56,046 nt of DNA from CAYSDH01 sp964429805 (GTDB lineage Bacteria; Bacteroidota; Bacteroidia; Flavobacteriales_D; JABDKJ01): positions 1-56,046 of the forward strand of contig CAYSDH010000015.1 of the NCBI GenBank assembly GCA_964429805.1. Direction: 5' to 3'. Position numbers and translations under genes: made by a program. Each line of letters begins with the position of its first letter. Position 1 is the stretch's first letter. The notes below the pieces were generated by a model. That model did no database searches, was not told where the DNA came from, and was given only the letters and a program-made list of their open reading frames with translations. Of this stretch, positions 14,826 to 23,178 are shown one piece after another.

Positions 14826-15404
14826 TCAAAGCCCCGCCAAAGAAGCATACACCCTCCGCACAGGCAGCCCCATCACGTTAAAATAACAGCCTTCCAACTT
14901 CTCAATACCTACATAGCCTATCCAGTCTTGTGCGCCATAAGCACCGGCCTTGTCTAGTGAGTTGTAGTGCTCAACGTAGTAGTCGATTTCAGCTGTGTCT
15001 AATTTTTTAAAGGTGACAGTCGTGCTGTCAAAAAAGCTGTGTTCCTCTTTTTCTGTGCGAATACATACGCCTGTATACACTTGATGCGAGTTGCCCGAAA
15101 GCTCAGCAATCATGCGCTTGGCATCTTCCTTGTCAAACGGTTTGTTTACGGCCCGTTCACTGAGCCAGACTGTGGTGTCTGCCGTGATTAGTATTTCATC
15201 AGTCGAGAGCTCTCCAAATGCCTCTGATTTCATCCGTGCAATATGTTCTGGAATGTGACCTCCATGAAGCCCTTCAGGCCATGTTTCATCAATTTCTTTG
15301 ACAATAACTTCAAAATCGAGGTCAAGACCCTCCAAAAGTTGTTTCCTTCTTGGGGATCCTGATCCAAGTATCAATCGCTTCGTTTTTAATCGTTCTTTCA
15401 GCAT
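14826..15404 (-). CDS. maf: Maf-family nucleoside triphosphate pyrophosphatase
   Basis: Maf proteins hydrolyse noncanonical or modified nucleoside triphosphates such as dTTP/UTP to monophosphates in the cytoplasm. The 192-residue form begins MLKERL and has the signature LILGSGSPRRKQLLEGL (phosphate-binding SxSPRR) near residue 12, DETWPEG, ITADTTVW with the catalytic Asp near residue 72, KPFDKEDAKRM and GAYGAQDWIG. The frame has an earlier ATG at 15428, but the inner one matches the family N-terminus. It is convergent with the repeat-protein gene and divergent from the lysyl-oxidase gene. Confidence 0.92.
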   Translation of the reverse strand: MLKERLKTKRLILGSGSPRRKQLLEGLDLDFEVIVKEIDETWPEGLHGGHIPEHIARMKSEAFGELSTDEILITADTTVWLSERAVNKPFDKEDAKRMIAELSGNSHQVYTGVCIRTEKEEHSFFDSTTVTFKKLDTAEIDYYVEHYNSLDKAGAYGAQDWIGYVGIEKLEGCYFNVMGLPVRRVYASLAGL

Positions 15405-15454
15405 GATGTAAAGAAACGTGATCTTCATAAATAGTCAGTACAACGCCTAAAGGA

Positions 15455-15485
15455 TTGAGTTCATGTCTTTTATTGTTTATTTTTA
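15455..15485 (+). promoter_or_regulatory. Possible promoter of the lysyl-oxidase gene
   Basis: A TTG at 15455-15457, a 20-base spacer and TATTTTTA at 15478-15485 match the Bacteroidota consensus with one mismatch at the last base of the -7 element. Transcription would start about 17 bases before the ATG at 15506. Confidence 0.35.
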
Positions 15486-15505
15486 ATGGCAAACTCAAAC
15501 TAACT

Positions 15506-18169
15506 ATGAAGGCCTTTCTCCTCACCACTCTCTTTCTTGTCATTTCCTTGACAAGCGCACTTGCTCAATGTGCTAGTAATGAATCAGAAATCATAGTCAT
15601 TATCAACCCCGACAACTACCCAGCTGAGATTTCTTGGGAGTTGCTAGATCAAACTCAAAATGTACTGTCGAGCGGCACCACTTCAGGAGACACGCTATGC
15701 ATAGACGGTTCAGAGTGTGTCACCTTCAATATTTATGATAGTTATGGTGACGGAATTTGCTGCTCGTATGGTCAGGGCTCGTATGAGGTTCTGGTAGATG
15801 GTGTGCAAGTAGCCACAGGCGGAGACTATGATTATGAAGAGGCCGTGACCATTAATTGCCCACCAGGGTTTTCATGTGACAATGCTGAAGTAATAGATTT
15901 AGGTAGTCATGTCGCTTCTGACGGAGACCATTGGTTTACTTATACCCCAACAATAAATGGCTCTTATGCCATCACCACATGCGGTCAGGGAAACACCTGT
16001 GATACGAAAATGTGGATTTACGAGTACTGTAACATGACCTCTTTTGAAGAAGACAATACGGCCACTATCTACTACGATGAAAATCAAGGTGGATGTGGAG
16101 AGCAGGCGCAGCTAAATGTTGTTCTGCTTGAGGCTAATGTGCAGTATTGGGTCAGAATTGGAGATGATGGAGACGATTGTGACGGCACGGATATCAACTG
16201 GTCATTGTCTTATAACGGCCCCATCGCTGGCTGCACTGATTTAACTGCCTGCAACTATAACCCTATAGCTGAAACGGATGATGGTTCGTGTATTGCTGTG
16301 GGTGACCCAGCTTGTCCAGATGGACCAGACTTAGTAGTGCTTAGCTCAGTGATTTCGAGTAGTATGTATTTATCTACCATCAATGCTGGTGATGGAAATT
16401 GTTACATCCCAGAAGGCTGTCTGAATGGCTATGGTACACGAGATATTTTAAGGTTTACGACACACATCAAAAACGTAGGAAGTCTAGACTATTATATAGG
16501 TAGTCCAAGTGCCAATCCTGATCAGTTTGATTTGGTTAATTGTCACAATCACGCGCACTATGAAGGCTATGCGGAGTACCTTCTTTTTGACCTAAACGGT
16601 AACGAGATTCCAATCGGATTTAAAAACGGATTCTGTGTACTTGACCTTGAGTGTAGTGATGGAGGAACGGCACAGTATGGTTGCAGCAACATGGGAATCT
16701 CTGCCCAGTGTGGTGACATATATAGCTCTGGTCTCTCATGTCAATGGATAGACATCACCGATACACCTGACGGTACATACACCATGGTGGTGCGCACCAA
16801 CTGGGACCAAAGTCCAGATGCGCTTGGTCGTCACGAGACAGATTACGATAACAACCAAGCGCAGGTCTGTGTGATACTCGATCGTTCTTCAGGTTCGCTG
16901 GTAGTTACAGAAGACACAAATTGTGCGCCTCTAATTGACTGCGCGGGTAATGTGAATGGAGGAGCAAAACTTGATTGTACGGGCGTGTGTAACGGTACCG
17001 CACTTTCTGGTGATGCCAATGGAGATTACGTCAGAAACATGTCTGATGCCACAGAATACTTGGACTTGATCGCAGACGATGACATAGCGGCACTGCCCTG
17101 TGTAGACTTAGATGCTGATGGAGAAATCACCGTGTGTGATGCTGCGGCCATGGCTCATTGCCTCATTTCAGAGGCGACACATGTGCATCCACCGGGGCAG
17201 ATTGATGTGATTCAAGAATGCGAATTTCCAGTCAATATGATTCACAATCCTTTTGACATTGTAGAGTTTACGATTAGCGATATCGATGTGCAAGGAGGCT
17301 ACTTTGATGTAAGCGTCAAAAATCCACTGACTAGAATTTTAGCCTACGAACTGGAGTTTGAAGGAGTAAATATCAGTAGCGCCACTAACCTAATTGCTGA
17401 CGGGTCATATCCTGTTGCGCCTGTGACAGGGTCAAGCAGTCGTGTGGTGAGCTTGTCAACTGACGATGAGAGTGTGACAAAGTTCACAGATTTCACTCCA
17501 CTGGTCAGAGTATATTTTACGGGTACGCCAGTCTCTATTTGCCTCACTGATGTGGTTGATGTAGTGACTGATGGGTATGAGTTGGCAACAGGTGCCATCG
17601 TAGATCCTTGTGGTACTTGTCCAGAAGACATCACTGGAAATGGAGTGGTCAATATCGATGATTTCTTAGCGCTCAACTCTGCTTTTGGAACTGCGTGCGC
17701 TGACTGTGCCGAAGACCTCACGGGCGATGGCTTGGTGAACATCGATGACTTCTTAGCGCTCAATTCTGCCTACGCCCAGTCATGTTACAATCTCTACGGA
17801 GTCATTGTAGATGAGGAGCTTGACCTCTTGGCCGATATTCAGTCTATTCCTAACCTGATTGTTCATCCTGAATTGACTAAAGTGATTCAGGCTATGACTG
17901 ATGAGCGCAAGCTGCTTATCTATCCGAATCCAAATCGTGGAGATGGAATTCAGTTTTCTATCTCTGGACTGGACAGAGACAATTGGGGTACTGTGCAAAT
18001 CAAAGTAATGGACCTCAGTGGGAAAACTGTGCATGCAGAAATTCAGAATTTGACTGAAAGCGCTTCTGGAAAAATTGTCTTGAGCGGTTTACTTCCTTCT
18101 GGCTCTTATATGGTTGAGGCAAATCTCGAAGGGATGATATTTATCGAGAAGCTGACTGTGCTGCGCTAG
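15506..18169 (+). CDS. T9SS-secreted protein with a lysyl-oxidase domain and dockerin-like repeats
   Basis: An 887-residue protein; the ATG at 15506 gives the signal peptide MKAFLLTTLFLVISLTSALA. A beta domain (YDSYGDGICCSYG) and an ACNYNPxAETDDGSC motif precede a lysyl-oxidase domain at about 275-460. It has the copper triad C346-H347-N-H349-A-H351, a lysine in GFKNGFC (K373) and a tyrosine in DIYSSGLSCQWIDIT (Y406), aligning with the Lys and Tyr that form the lysyl tyrosylquinone cofactor of animal lysyl oxidases. It continues with an atypical dockerin-like region near 500-560 and two NIDDFLALNSA loops near 715-755, and ends with a T9SS type A sorting domain (LLIYPNPNRGDG ... EKLTVLR). It probably acts at the cell surface on amine or peptidyl-lysine substrates, the latter by inference. 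Confidence 0.88.
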   Translation: MKAFLLTTLFLVISLTSALAQCASNESEIIVIINPDNYPAEISWELLDQTQNVLSSGTTSGDTLCIDGSECVTFNIYDSYGDGICCSYGQGSYEVLVDGVQVATGGDYDYEEAVTINCPPGFSCDNAEVIDLGSHVASDGDHWFTYTPTINGSYAITTCGQGNTCDTKMWIYEYCNMTSFEEDNTATIYYDENQGGCGEQAQLNVVLLEANVQYWVRIGDDGDDCDGTDINWSLSYNGPIAGCTDLTACNYNPIAETDDGSCIAVGDPACPDGPDLVVLSSVISSSMYLSTINAGDGNCYIPEGCLNGYGTRDILRFTTHIKNVGSLDYYIGSPSANPDQFDLVNCHNHAHYEGYAEYLLFDLNGNEIPIGFKNGFCVLDLECSDGGTAQYGCSNMGISAQCGDIYSSGLSCQWIDITDTPDGTYTMVVRTNWDQSPDALGRHETDYDNNQAQVCVILDRSSGSLVVTEDTNCAPLIDCAGNVNGGAKLDCTGVCNGTALSGDANGDYVRNMSDATEYLDLIADDDIAALPCVDLDADGEITVCDAAAMAHCLISEATHVHPPGQIDVIQECEFPVNMIHNPFDIVEFTISDIDVQGGYFDVSVKNPLTRILAYELEFEGVNISSATNLIADGSYPVAPVTGSSSRVVSLSTDDESVTKFTDFTPLVRVYFTGTPVSICLTDVVDVVTDGYELATGAIVDPCGTCPEDITGNGVVNIDDFLALNSAFGTACADCAEDLTGDGLVNIDDFLALNSAYAQSCYNLYGVIVDEELDLLADIQSIPNLIVHPELTKVIQAMTDERKLLIYPNPNRGDGIQFSISGLDRDNWGTVQIKVMDLSGKTVHAEIQNLTESASGKIVLSGLLPSGSYMVEANLEGMIFIEKLTVLR

Positions 18170-19138
18170 TTAGAAAAACCAACGCACAAGTAGGCAGAGT
18201 ATGCCAAAAAACATAGTCACTTTAAGAAGTCTCGAAATCGACTTCATGTGCGCCTCTGTCTTTTCTTTTAAAAGATAGATAAGCGCGCCAATAAGCGGTG
18301 TGTTCACTGCTACTAATCCAATGGTCCATATAAGCAGACGCTGCTCCAGAGGCTCACAGAATGAATAAAACGTGATGCTGAATAAGACGATAATCATCAG
18401 TATTAAAAATGCTGCGAGCACTTTCGCCTGTTGAATTCCACGCCCAATAGGCAGCGTGTTATAACCTGCCGCTCGATCTCCCTTAATGTCTTGAATATCC
18501 TTCACAAGTTCTCTAGCCACATTCACTAAAAATGCGAACGCAGAAAAAGCATACACCACTGGGCTGACTATCCACAGGCGGGTTCCCGACTCCATGATGC
18601 TTTTGTCAGAATAGCCACGAGTAAGAAGTGTCTGCTCTAAGCTGGCAATCTCAAAGTGAAGCACCATGAAGGGGAGGAGGGCTACTAAAATTCCGACTAT
18701 GATATTGCCAATGAGCGCAGACTTCATGAAGCGATAAGAGTACATCCATAGTGATGCGGCAATAAACATGTGTAAGAGGAAGAACATGGGCTCAATGGGC
18801 CAAGAAGCGATAAGCCCAAGAAGAAGGCCTGTCAGCGTCAGGGCTTTGTACATGTTTAAAGTAAACTGCTGAGACATCTGTGCGCCAACAAAATTGCTGT
18901 CCGGGCGGTTCACTTTGTCGGCTTGCTGGTCAAAGAAGTCATTGATGACGTTGCCGCCAGCGGCCAAAAGCACGATAGAACTGACCAGTAGTATAAAGGA
19001 AAATTCGCTCTGAAAAAGACTAGTACCATTGCCTGTGCTGTGGTACAAAAGTCCGTATCGCACCGCATACATGGTTGCGGTCATGATAAGCAGATTGAGC
19101 GGTCTGCAAGACAAGTATAAGGCCTTCCACTTTGTCAT
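18170..19138 (-). CDS. UbiA-family prenyltransferase
   Basis: A 322-residue integral membrane protein with about eight or nine hydrophobic helices. The two Asp-rich motifs of the UbiA superfamily are present: NDFFDQQADKVNRPD near residue 65 and DIQDIKGDRAAGYNTLP near residue 217, which bind the Mg-diphosphate of the prenyl donor. Bacteroidota homologues are often named geranylgeranylglycerol-phosphate geranylgeranyltransferase, but the acceptor cannot be known from sequence. Its ATG overlaps the priA stop (4 bases), so the two are translationally coupled. It abuts the convergent lysyl-oxidase gene without any gap. Confidence 0.9.
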   Translation of the reverse strand: MTKWKALYLSCRPLNLLIMTATMYAVRYGLLYHSTGNGTSLFQSEFSFILLVSSIVLLAAGGNVINDFFDQQADKVNRPDSNFVGAQMSQQFTLNMYKALTLTGLLLGLIASWPIEPMFFLLHMFIAASLWMYSYRFMKSALIGNIIVGILVALLPFMVLHFEIASLEQTLLTRGYSDKSIMESGTRLWIVSPVVYAFSAFAFLVNVARELVKDIQDIKGDRAAGYNTLPIGRGIQQAKVLAAFLILMIIVLFSITFYSFCEPLEQRLLIWTIGLVAVNTPLIGALIYLLKEKTEAHMKSISRLLKVTMFFGILCLLVRWFF

Positions 19139-21621
19139 TGCGGGTCGACATCAATCACGATTCTAATCGGTCTATACATCTTGTCAAATGAGAATCGGTC
19201 TAAGATTTTCTGCAGGTCTTTTTTAACCACAGAGATGGCTGCTTTGCGCTCTATCTTGAGCAGCATTTCTTTTTGATAAAGGTTCTTGACTCGCGGTATA
19301 TAGGGGTATTCTGGCCCGAGAAGACGGCTTCCATATCGTTCTCTTAAAAAGCCCGAGAGTACTTTTCCGCCTGCATCAAGTAAGTCTTGGTCACGGTGTT
19401 TGATGCTAATCTTGATGAGTCTTACAAAGGGCGGGTAGGCATAGTTCCGCCTTTCCAACAGGTCTTGATTTACTACACGCTCATAGTCATTGATTATGAC
19501 ATTGCTAATGACCCAATGCTCTGGCTGGAAAGTCTGAATGACGACTTTTCCGCGTTCACCTTTTGCGCTTCGGCCCGCCCGGCCCGCAACCTGGGTAATC
19601 ATCTGAAAGGCCCTTTCAAACGCTCTAAAGTCTGGCCTGTTGAGCATCGTGTCGGCAGACATGACGCCAACCACACCGACATTATTAAAGTCAAGTCCTT
19701 TGGTCACCATTTGCGTGCCGACTAGTATGTCAATCTCCCTTTCTTCAAAAGAGGCAATTATTTCTGACAGCGCGTTTTTTCTTCGCGTTGTGTCAAGGTC
19801 CATTCTCTTGACACGTGCCTTAGGAAAAATTTTCTCTATCTCATTCTCAATTTTTTCCGTGCCAAACCCCACCATGTTTAGCTTCTTACTGCCGCATGCC
19901 TTGCACGTTGTTGGCGGTTCCATAGAAAAACCGCAGTAGTGACATTTCAATCGATGCACGTTGCGATGATAAGTGAGACTGACATCACAGTTTACACACT
20001 GCGGAGTCCAGGCATCTTCTTCGCACTGCCAAAGCGGATTATAACCACGTCTGTTTTGAAACAAAATAATCTGCCGACCATTGTCCAGCGCCTCTTGCAT
20101 GTGACTAGTCAAAAGCGAAGAAAAATGAGACTTCATTGTCTTGCGTTTGTATTCACGCTTAAGGTCGGCCACCAAGATTTCAGGCATCTGCACTCCTCCA
20201 AATCGCTCTGTTAATGTCACATGGTGGTACTTTTCCTCTATGCAGTTTTGGATTGTCTCCACGGCTGGTGTGGCAGAACCGAGCACCACTTTAGCGCCCA
20301 GCATAGTGGCGAGTTTGATGGCTGAGTCACGCGCGTTGTAACGGGGTGCAGGGTCAAATTGCTTAAAGCTCGAGTCGTGCTCCTCATCGACAATGACTAA
20401 ACCTAGTTTTTCAAAGGGAACAAATAAGGCAGACCGCGCTCCGATAATAATCCGATGGTCATGAAGTTTTTTAGCGAGCAGGTTTGTCCAGATTTCAACG
20501 CGTTCGTTATTTGAAAACTTCGAATGGTACACGCCAACTTGCTCGCCAAAGTAGCGCTGCAGACGTTGTATCAACTGGGTGGTAAGTGCAATTTCTGGCA
20601 CCAAGTAAAGTACTTGCTCATTGCGCGACAGCGCCTCCTCTATGAGGCGGATATAAATTTCGGTTTTACCTGAAGACGTGACGCCATGCAGCAGCGCAAT
20701 GTTCTTGGACTGAAAGCCACTTTTCAATTCGTTGAAGGCCCGATTTTGCGCCTCTGAAAGTGCAAACTCTTTGTTCGCTGCAGCTTGGCGGTCAGCTAGT
20801 CGGCCTACCTCGCGTTCTTCTAACACGAATACAGATTTGCTTACCAAACTATTGATGACCGAGGCAGTCACATTGGCTTCTTTTTGCAGACTTTTCTTCT
20901 TCACAGGAGAGGGCTCACCCGCAAGAAAACGGCTCGACTCGATGTACTTCATCAGGGCAGAAACCTGTTTGGGTGCTCTTTTTTCTAAGGAGTCAAAAAG
21001 CGTTTGTAAAGCTTTTTCCTTATGATACTTTTTGTTGAGACTGATGTAGGCCTCAATCTTTGGCTTGCTCGCGGGTTTTAATTCTTCAACTAGACATACA
21101 GCCTGTTTTTCTAAGAGCGACTTGAGCACGAGGTACGGTGACTTAAGTCCAATAATAATTGCTATTTGATCCGCATTTAATTCGCCCTGTATGCTAAGCG
21201 CTTCGAGGACTTGGCGTTCTCTGGTTTCAAAATTTCCATCATGCGAAAACTCTTCATTCAGCACCACTTTTGATTCGCTCGAGAGTTTTAGTCCAGACGG
21301 CAAGGCGGCAGACATCACTTCACCCAGCGAGCACATGTAGTAGTCTGACATCCACTTCCAGAACTTTAGCTGATATCCTCTCACGAGTGGCTCTCGGTCT
21401 AAAATGTCAAGTACATATTTAGCCGCGTACTCAACAGGCGGTCGCTGATGAATCTCTAGAACTATGGAAGAATAAACTTTGCGCTTTCCAAACTGGATAA
21501 CCACACGTTGACCAATCTCGATATAGGGAATAAACTCAGCGGGTAGGCGATACGTGTAGGTGCCTTTCAAATGCAAGGGCAATATGACCTCTACAAAATA
21601 TGTGCTCTGTCCTTCTTCCAA
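19135..21621 (-). CDS. priA: Primosomal protein N' (replication restart helicase PriA)
   Basis: PriA is a 3'-5' helicase that reloads the replisome at stalled forks. The 828-residue protein has an N-terminal DNA-binding domain (YFVEVILPLHLKGTYTYRLP), a helicase core with Walker A GVTSSGKTEIY, DEEHD box and QMVTKGLDF, and a zinc region at about 533-576. There the expected eight cysteines are reduced to seven: C533, D536 (Cys expected), C542, C545, C560, C563, C573 and C576. The start is TTG at 21621, directly after an in-frame TAA, so no longer version is possible. It overlaps the UbiA gene downstream by 4 bases. Confidence 0.96.
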   Translation of the reverse strand: MEEGQSTYFVEVILPLHLKGTYTYRLPAEFIPYIEIGQRVVIQFGKRKVYSSIVLEIHQRPPVEYAAKYVLDILDREPLVRGYQLKFWKWMSDYYMCSLGEVMSAALPSGLKLSSESKVVLNEEFSHDGNFETRERQVLEALSIQGELNADQIAIIIGLKSPYLVLKSLLEKQAVCLVEELKPASKPKIEAYISLNKKYHKEKALQTLFDSLEKRAPKQVSALMKYIESSRFLAGEPSPVKKKSLQKEANVTASVINSLVSKSVFVLEEREVGRLADRQAAANKEFALSEAQNRAFNELKSGFQSKNIALLHGVTSSGKTEIYIRLIEEALSRNEQVLYLVPEIALTTQLIQRLQRYFGEQVGVYHSKFSNNERVEIWTNLLAKKLHDHRIIIGARSALFVPFEKLGLVIVDEEHDSSFKQFDPAPRYNARDSAIKLATMLGAKVVLGSATPAVETIQNCIEEKYHHVTLTERFGGVQMPEILVADLKREYKRKTMKSHFSSLLTSHMQEALDNGRQIILFQNRRGYNPLWQCEEDAWTPQCVNCDVSLTYHRNVHRLKCHYCGFSMEPPTTCKACGSKKLNMVGFGTEKIENEIEKIFPKARVKRMDLDTTRRKNALSEIIASFEEREIDILVGTQMVTKGLDFNNVGVVGVMSADTMLNRPDFRAFERAFQMITQVAGRAGRSAKGERGKVVIQTFQPEHWVISNVIINDYERVVNQDLLERRNYAYPPFVRLIKISIKHRDQDLLDAGGKVLSGFLRERYGSRLLGPEYPYIPRVKNLYQKEMLLKIERKAAISVVKKDLQKILDRFSFDKMYRPIRIVIDVDPQ

Positions 21622-21837
21622 TTAGATTAGTATGGGAGTGTAAAAGAGTGAAATATCGGGAGATTGAACGGATTAATCCTGATATTTTTAAATCACTGGT
21701 TTTGAGGGCGAAAATCATGGTGCGCGTAACTTTTTGAGCCTTTCTTTCGTTGAAAAGTACAGTTGATAAAAAGGAAAGTCACTTGTCCATCCATTCAAGC
21801 GACTCTCTATTTTACGAAGTATATAAACACTGAACTA

Positions 21838-22734
21838 ATGAAAGGCACTTCTGCTTACGCAGCTATTGTTATACTCTTATTGACTCTATCCTCTTGCGCA
21901 GGTGAGGGGGGAGATTCTGGAGCATCCACCCTAGCAAAAACACAAGAAAATAATAGTCCCAAAGGGGCAATTGTCAATGTTGATGGACAACTATTTAGTA
22001 TTCCATCACCTATCCAGACAGCCATGTTTATCCAGAAAAATGGTTCTGGTTACAACAGCTCGCTGGTGGCGCCAGTAGAATTGGCTAAAGACATGACCAC
22101 CTCAAACCGTAAGGCCATGGCGATGGGAATGTATGGGGCTGACCTCGGTTACATTAGCATATTCGGTGATCAAGACAAAGCTTTGCCATACATGGGTGCG
22201 ATTAGAAGATTGTCTGAAGAAATGGATATTCAGGCCGCTTTTGACGAGACACTGATAGAGAGATTTGGAGACAATATTGGGGTGACTGACTCTATGTTGG
22301 TGCTCATCTCTGAACTATATGAGTCGGGAGATGCCTACCTGAAAAACAACAAAAGATATGACATAGCGGCCATGGTGTTGCTAGGTGGTTGGATTGAAGG
22401 GCTTCACTTTTCATGCAGCGAAGCCGCTAATGGCTCAGAGGCAATGAGACGAAGAGTGGCCGAGCAAAAGACATCACTAGAGCGATTGATTAAGATGTTG
22501 GCGCCACACGATTCTTCGCCATCTATAGACCAGCTGTTGGCTGACCTTAATTCGCTGAAGGCTGATTACGAAAAGATTAACTCCACATACACCTACAGAA
22601 AACCTGAAGTCAATGCTGGAGAACAAACAACAACACTTAAAGGGAAGGTTATTCACCAGATGAATGCCTCCACACTCACTGCCATTAGTGAGAAGATTGC
22701 CAAAATGAGAAACGACCTAATCGGATCAAAATGA
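21838..22734 (+). CDS. Lipoprotein of unknown function
   Basis: A 298-residue protein. The ATG at 21838 gives a lipoprotein signal (MKGTSAYAAIVILLLTLSSC, lipobox LSSC). The earlier ATG at 21763 would bury the signal and is rejected. The mature part, mostly helical, has no recognised motif; it includes MAMGMYGADLGYISIFGDQ and RRRVAEQKTSLERLIKML. Similar conserved lipoproteins occur in Bacteroidota without known function. The stop overlaps the next gene by 4 bases (ATGA), so the two exported proteins are translationally coupled. A 216-base gap separates it from the divergent priA, with no clear promoter. Confidence 0.8.
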   Translation: MKGTSAYAAIVILLLTLSSCAGEGGDSGASTLAKTQENNSPKGAIVNVDGQLFSIPSPIQTAMFIQKNGSGYNSSLVAPVELAKDMTTSNRKAMAMGMYGADLGYISIFGDQDKALPYMGAIRRLSEEMDIQAAFDETLIERFGDNIGVTDSMLVLISELYESGDAYLKNNKRYDIAAMVLLGGWIEGLHFSCSEAANGSEAMRRRVAEQKTSLERLIKMLAPHDSSPSIDQLLADLNSLKADYEKINSTYTYRKPEVNAGEQTTTLKGKVIHQMNASTLTAISEKIAKMRNDLIGSK

Positions 22735-23150
22735 CTGAACTGAAAAAATTATTTACCCTGTGCCTCATCCTAGTTGGATCGGTACAAATGTCTGCCCAGT
22801 GTGACACCATCGCATCGATATGTCAACAGAATATTGGTTCAGAATTTATCTCTGATGGCCAAGCCTACAGAGCATTTTTAACTGGCGAAGAGGTAGCCGA
22901 ATTTAGAACCACTTTGTTTGGCGACTCCAAGTACAGAATTGCCTCGTGCAGCGGAACTGAAAAAGGAGCAATCACCTTTAGAGTGCTAGACGCGAAACGA
23001 AACGAATTATTTACAAACGAAGATTACGATAGAGTATCAGCATGGAATTTTCAAGTTGAAAATACCATAGACTGTATCATCGAAGCCCAACTAAATCCGG
23101 AAGTTTCTGACTCTGGATGCGGAGTGGTACTCATCTCTTTCGAACGCTAA
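22731..23150 (+). CDS. Small exported protein of unknown function
   Basis: A 139-residue protein with a signal peptide ending at SAQ (about residue 23). The mature part contains six cysteines (CDTIASIC, ASCSG, DCIIEA, SGCGVV) and the segment GQAYRAFLTGEEVAEFRTTLF, seen in conserved hypothetical proteins of Bacteroidota. It is probably a compact disulfide-bonded periplasmic or surface domain. It overlaps the preceding lipoprotein gene by 4 bases and is 28 bases from the following transporter gene, so the three may form one operon. Confidence 0.72.
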   Translation: MTELKKLFTLCLILVGSVQMSAQCDTIASICQQNIGSEFISDGQAYRAFLTGEEVAEFRTTLFGDSKYRIASCSGTEKGAITFRVLDAKRNELFTNEDYDRVSAWNFQVENTIDCIIEAQLNPEVSDSGCGVVLISFER

Positions 23151-23178
23151 TACTCGGTACTAGACAAACCCAAAAGTA

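Noticed and set aside
17344..17763. Open frame of 139 residues opposite the lysyl-oxidase gene
   Set aside because: It is the reverse image of Ser/Asp-rich repeats; the Ser/Lys-rich composition is an artefact of the calcium loops on the other strand.
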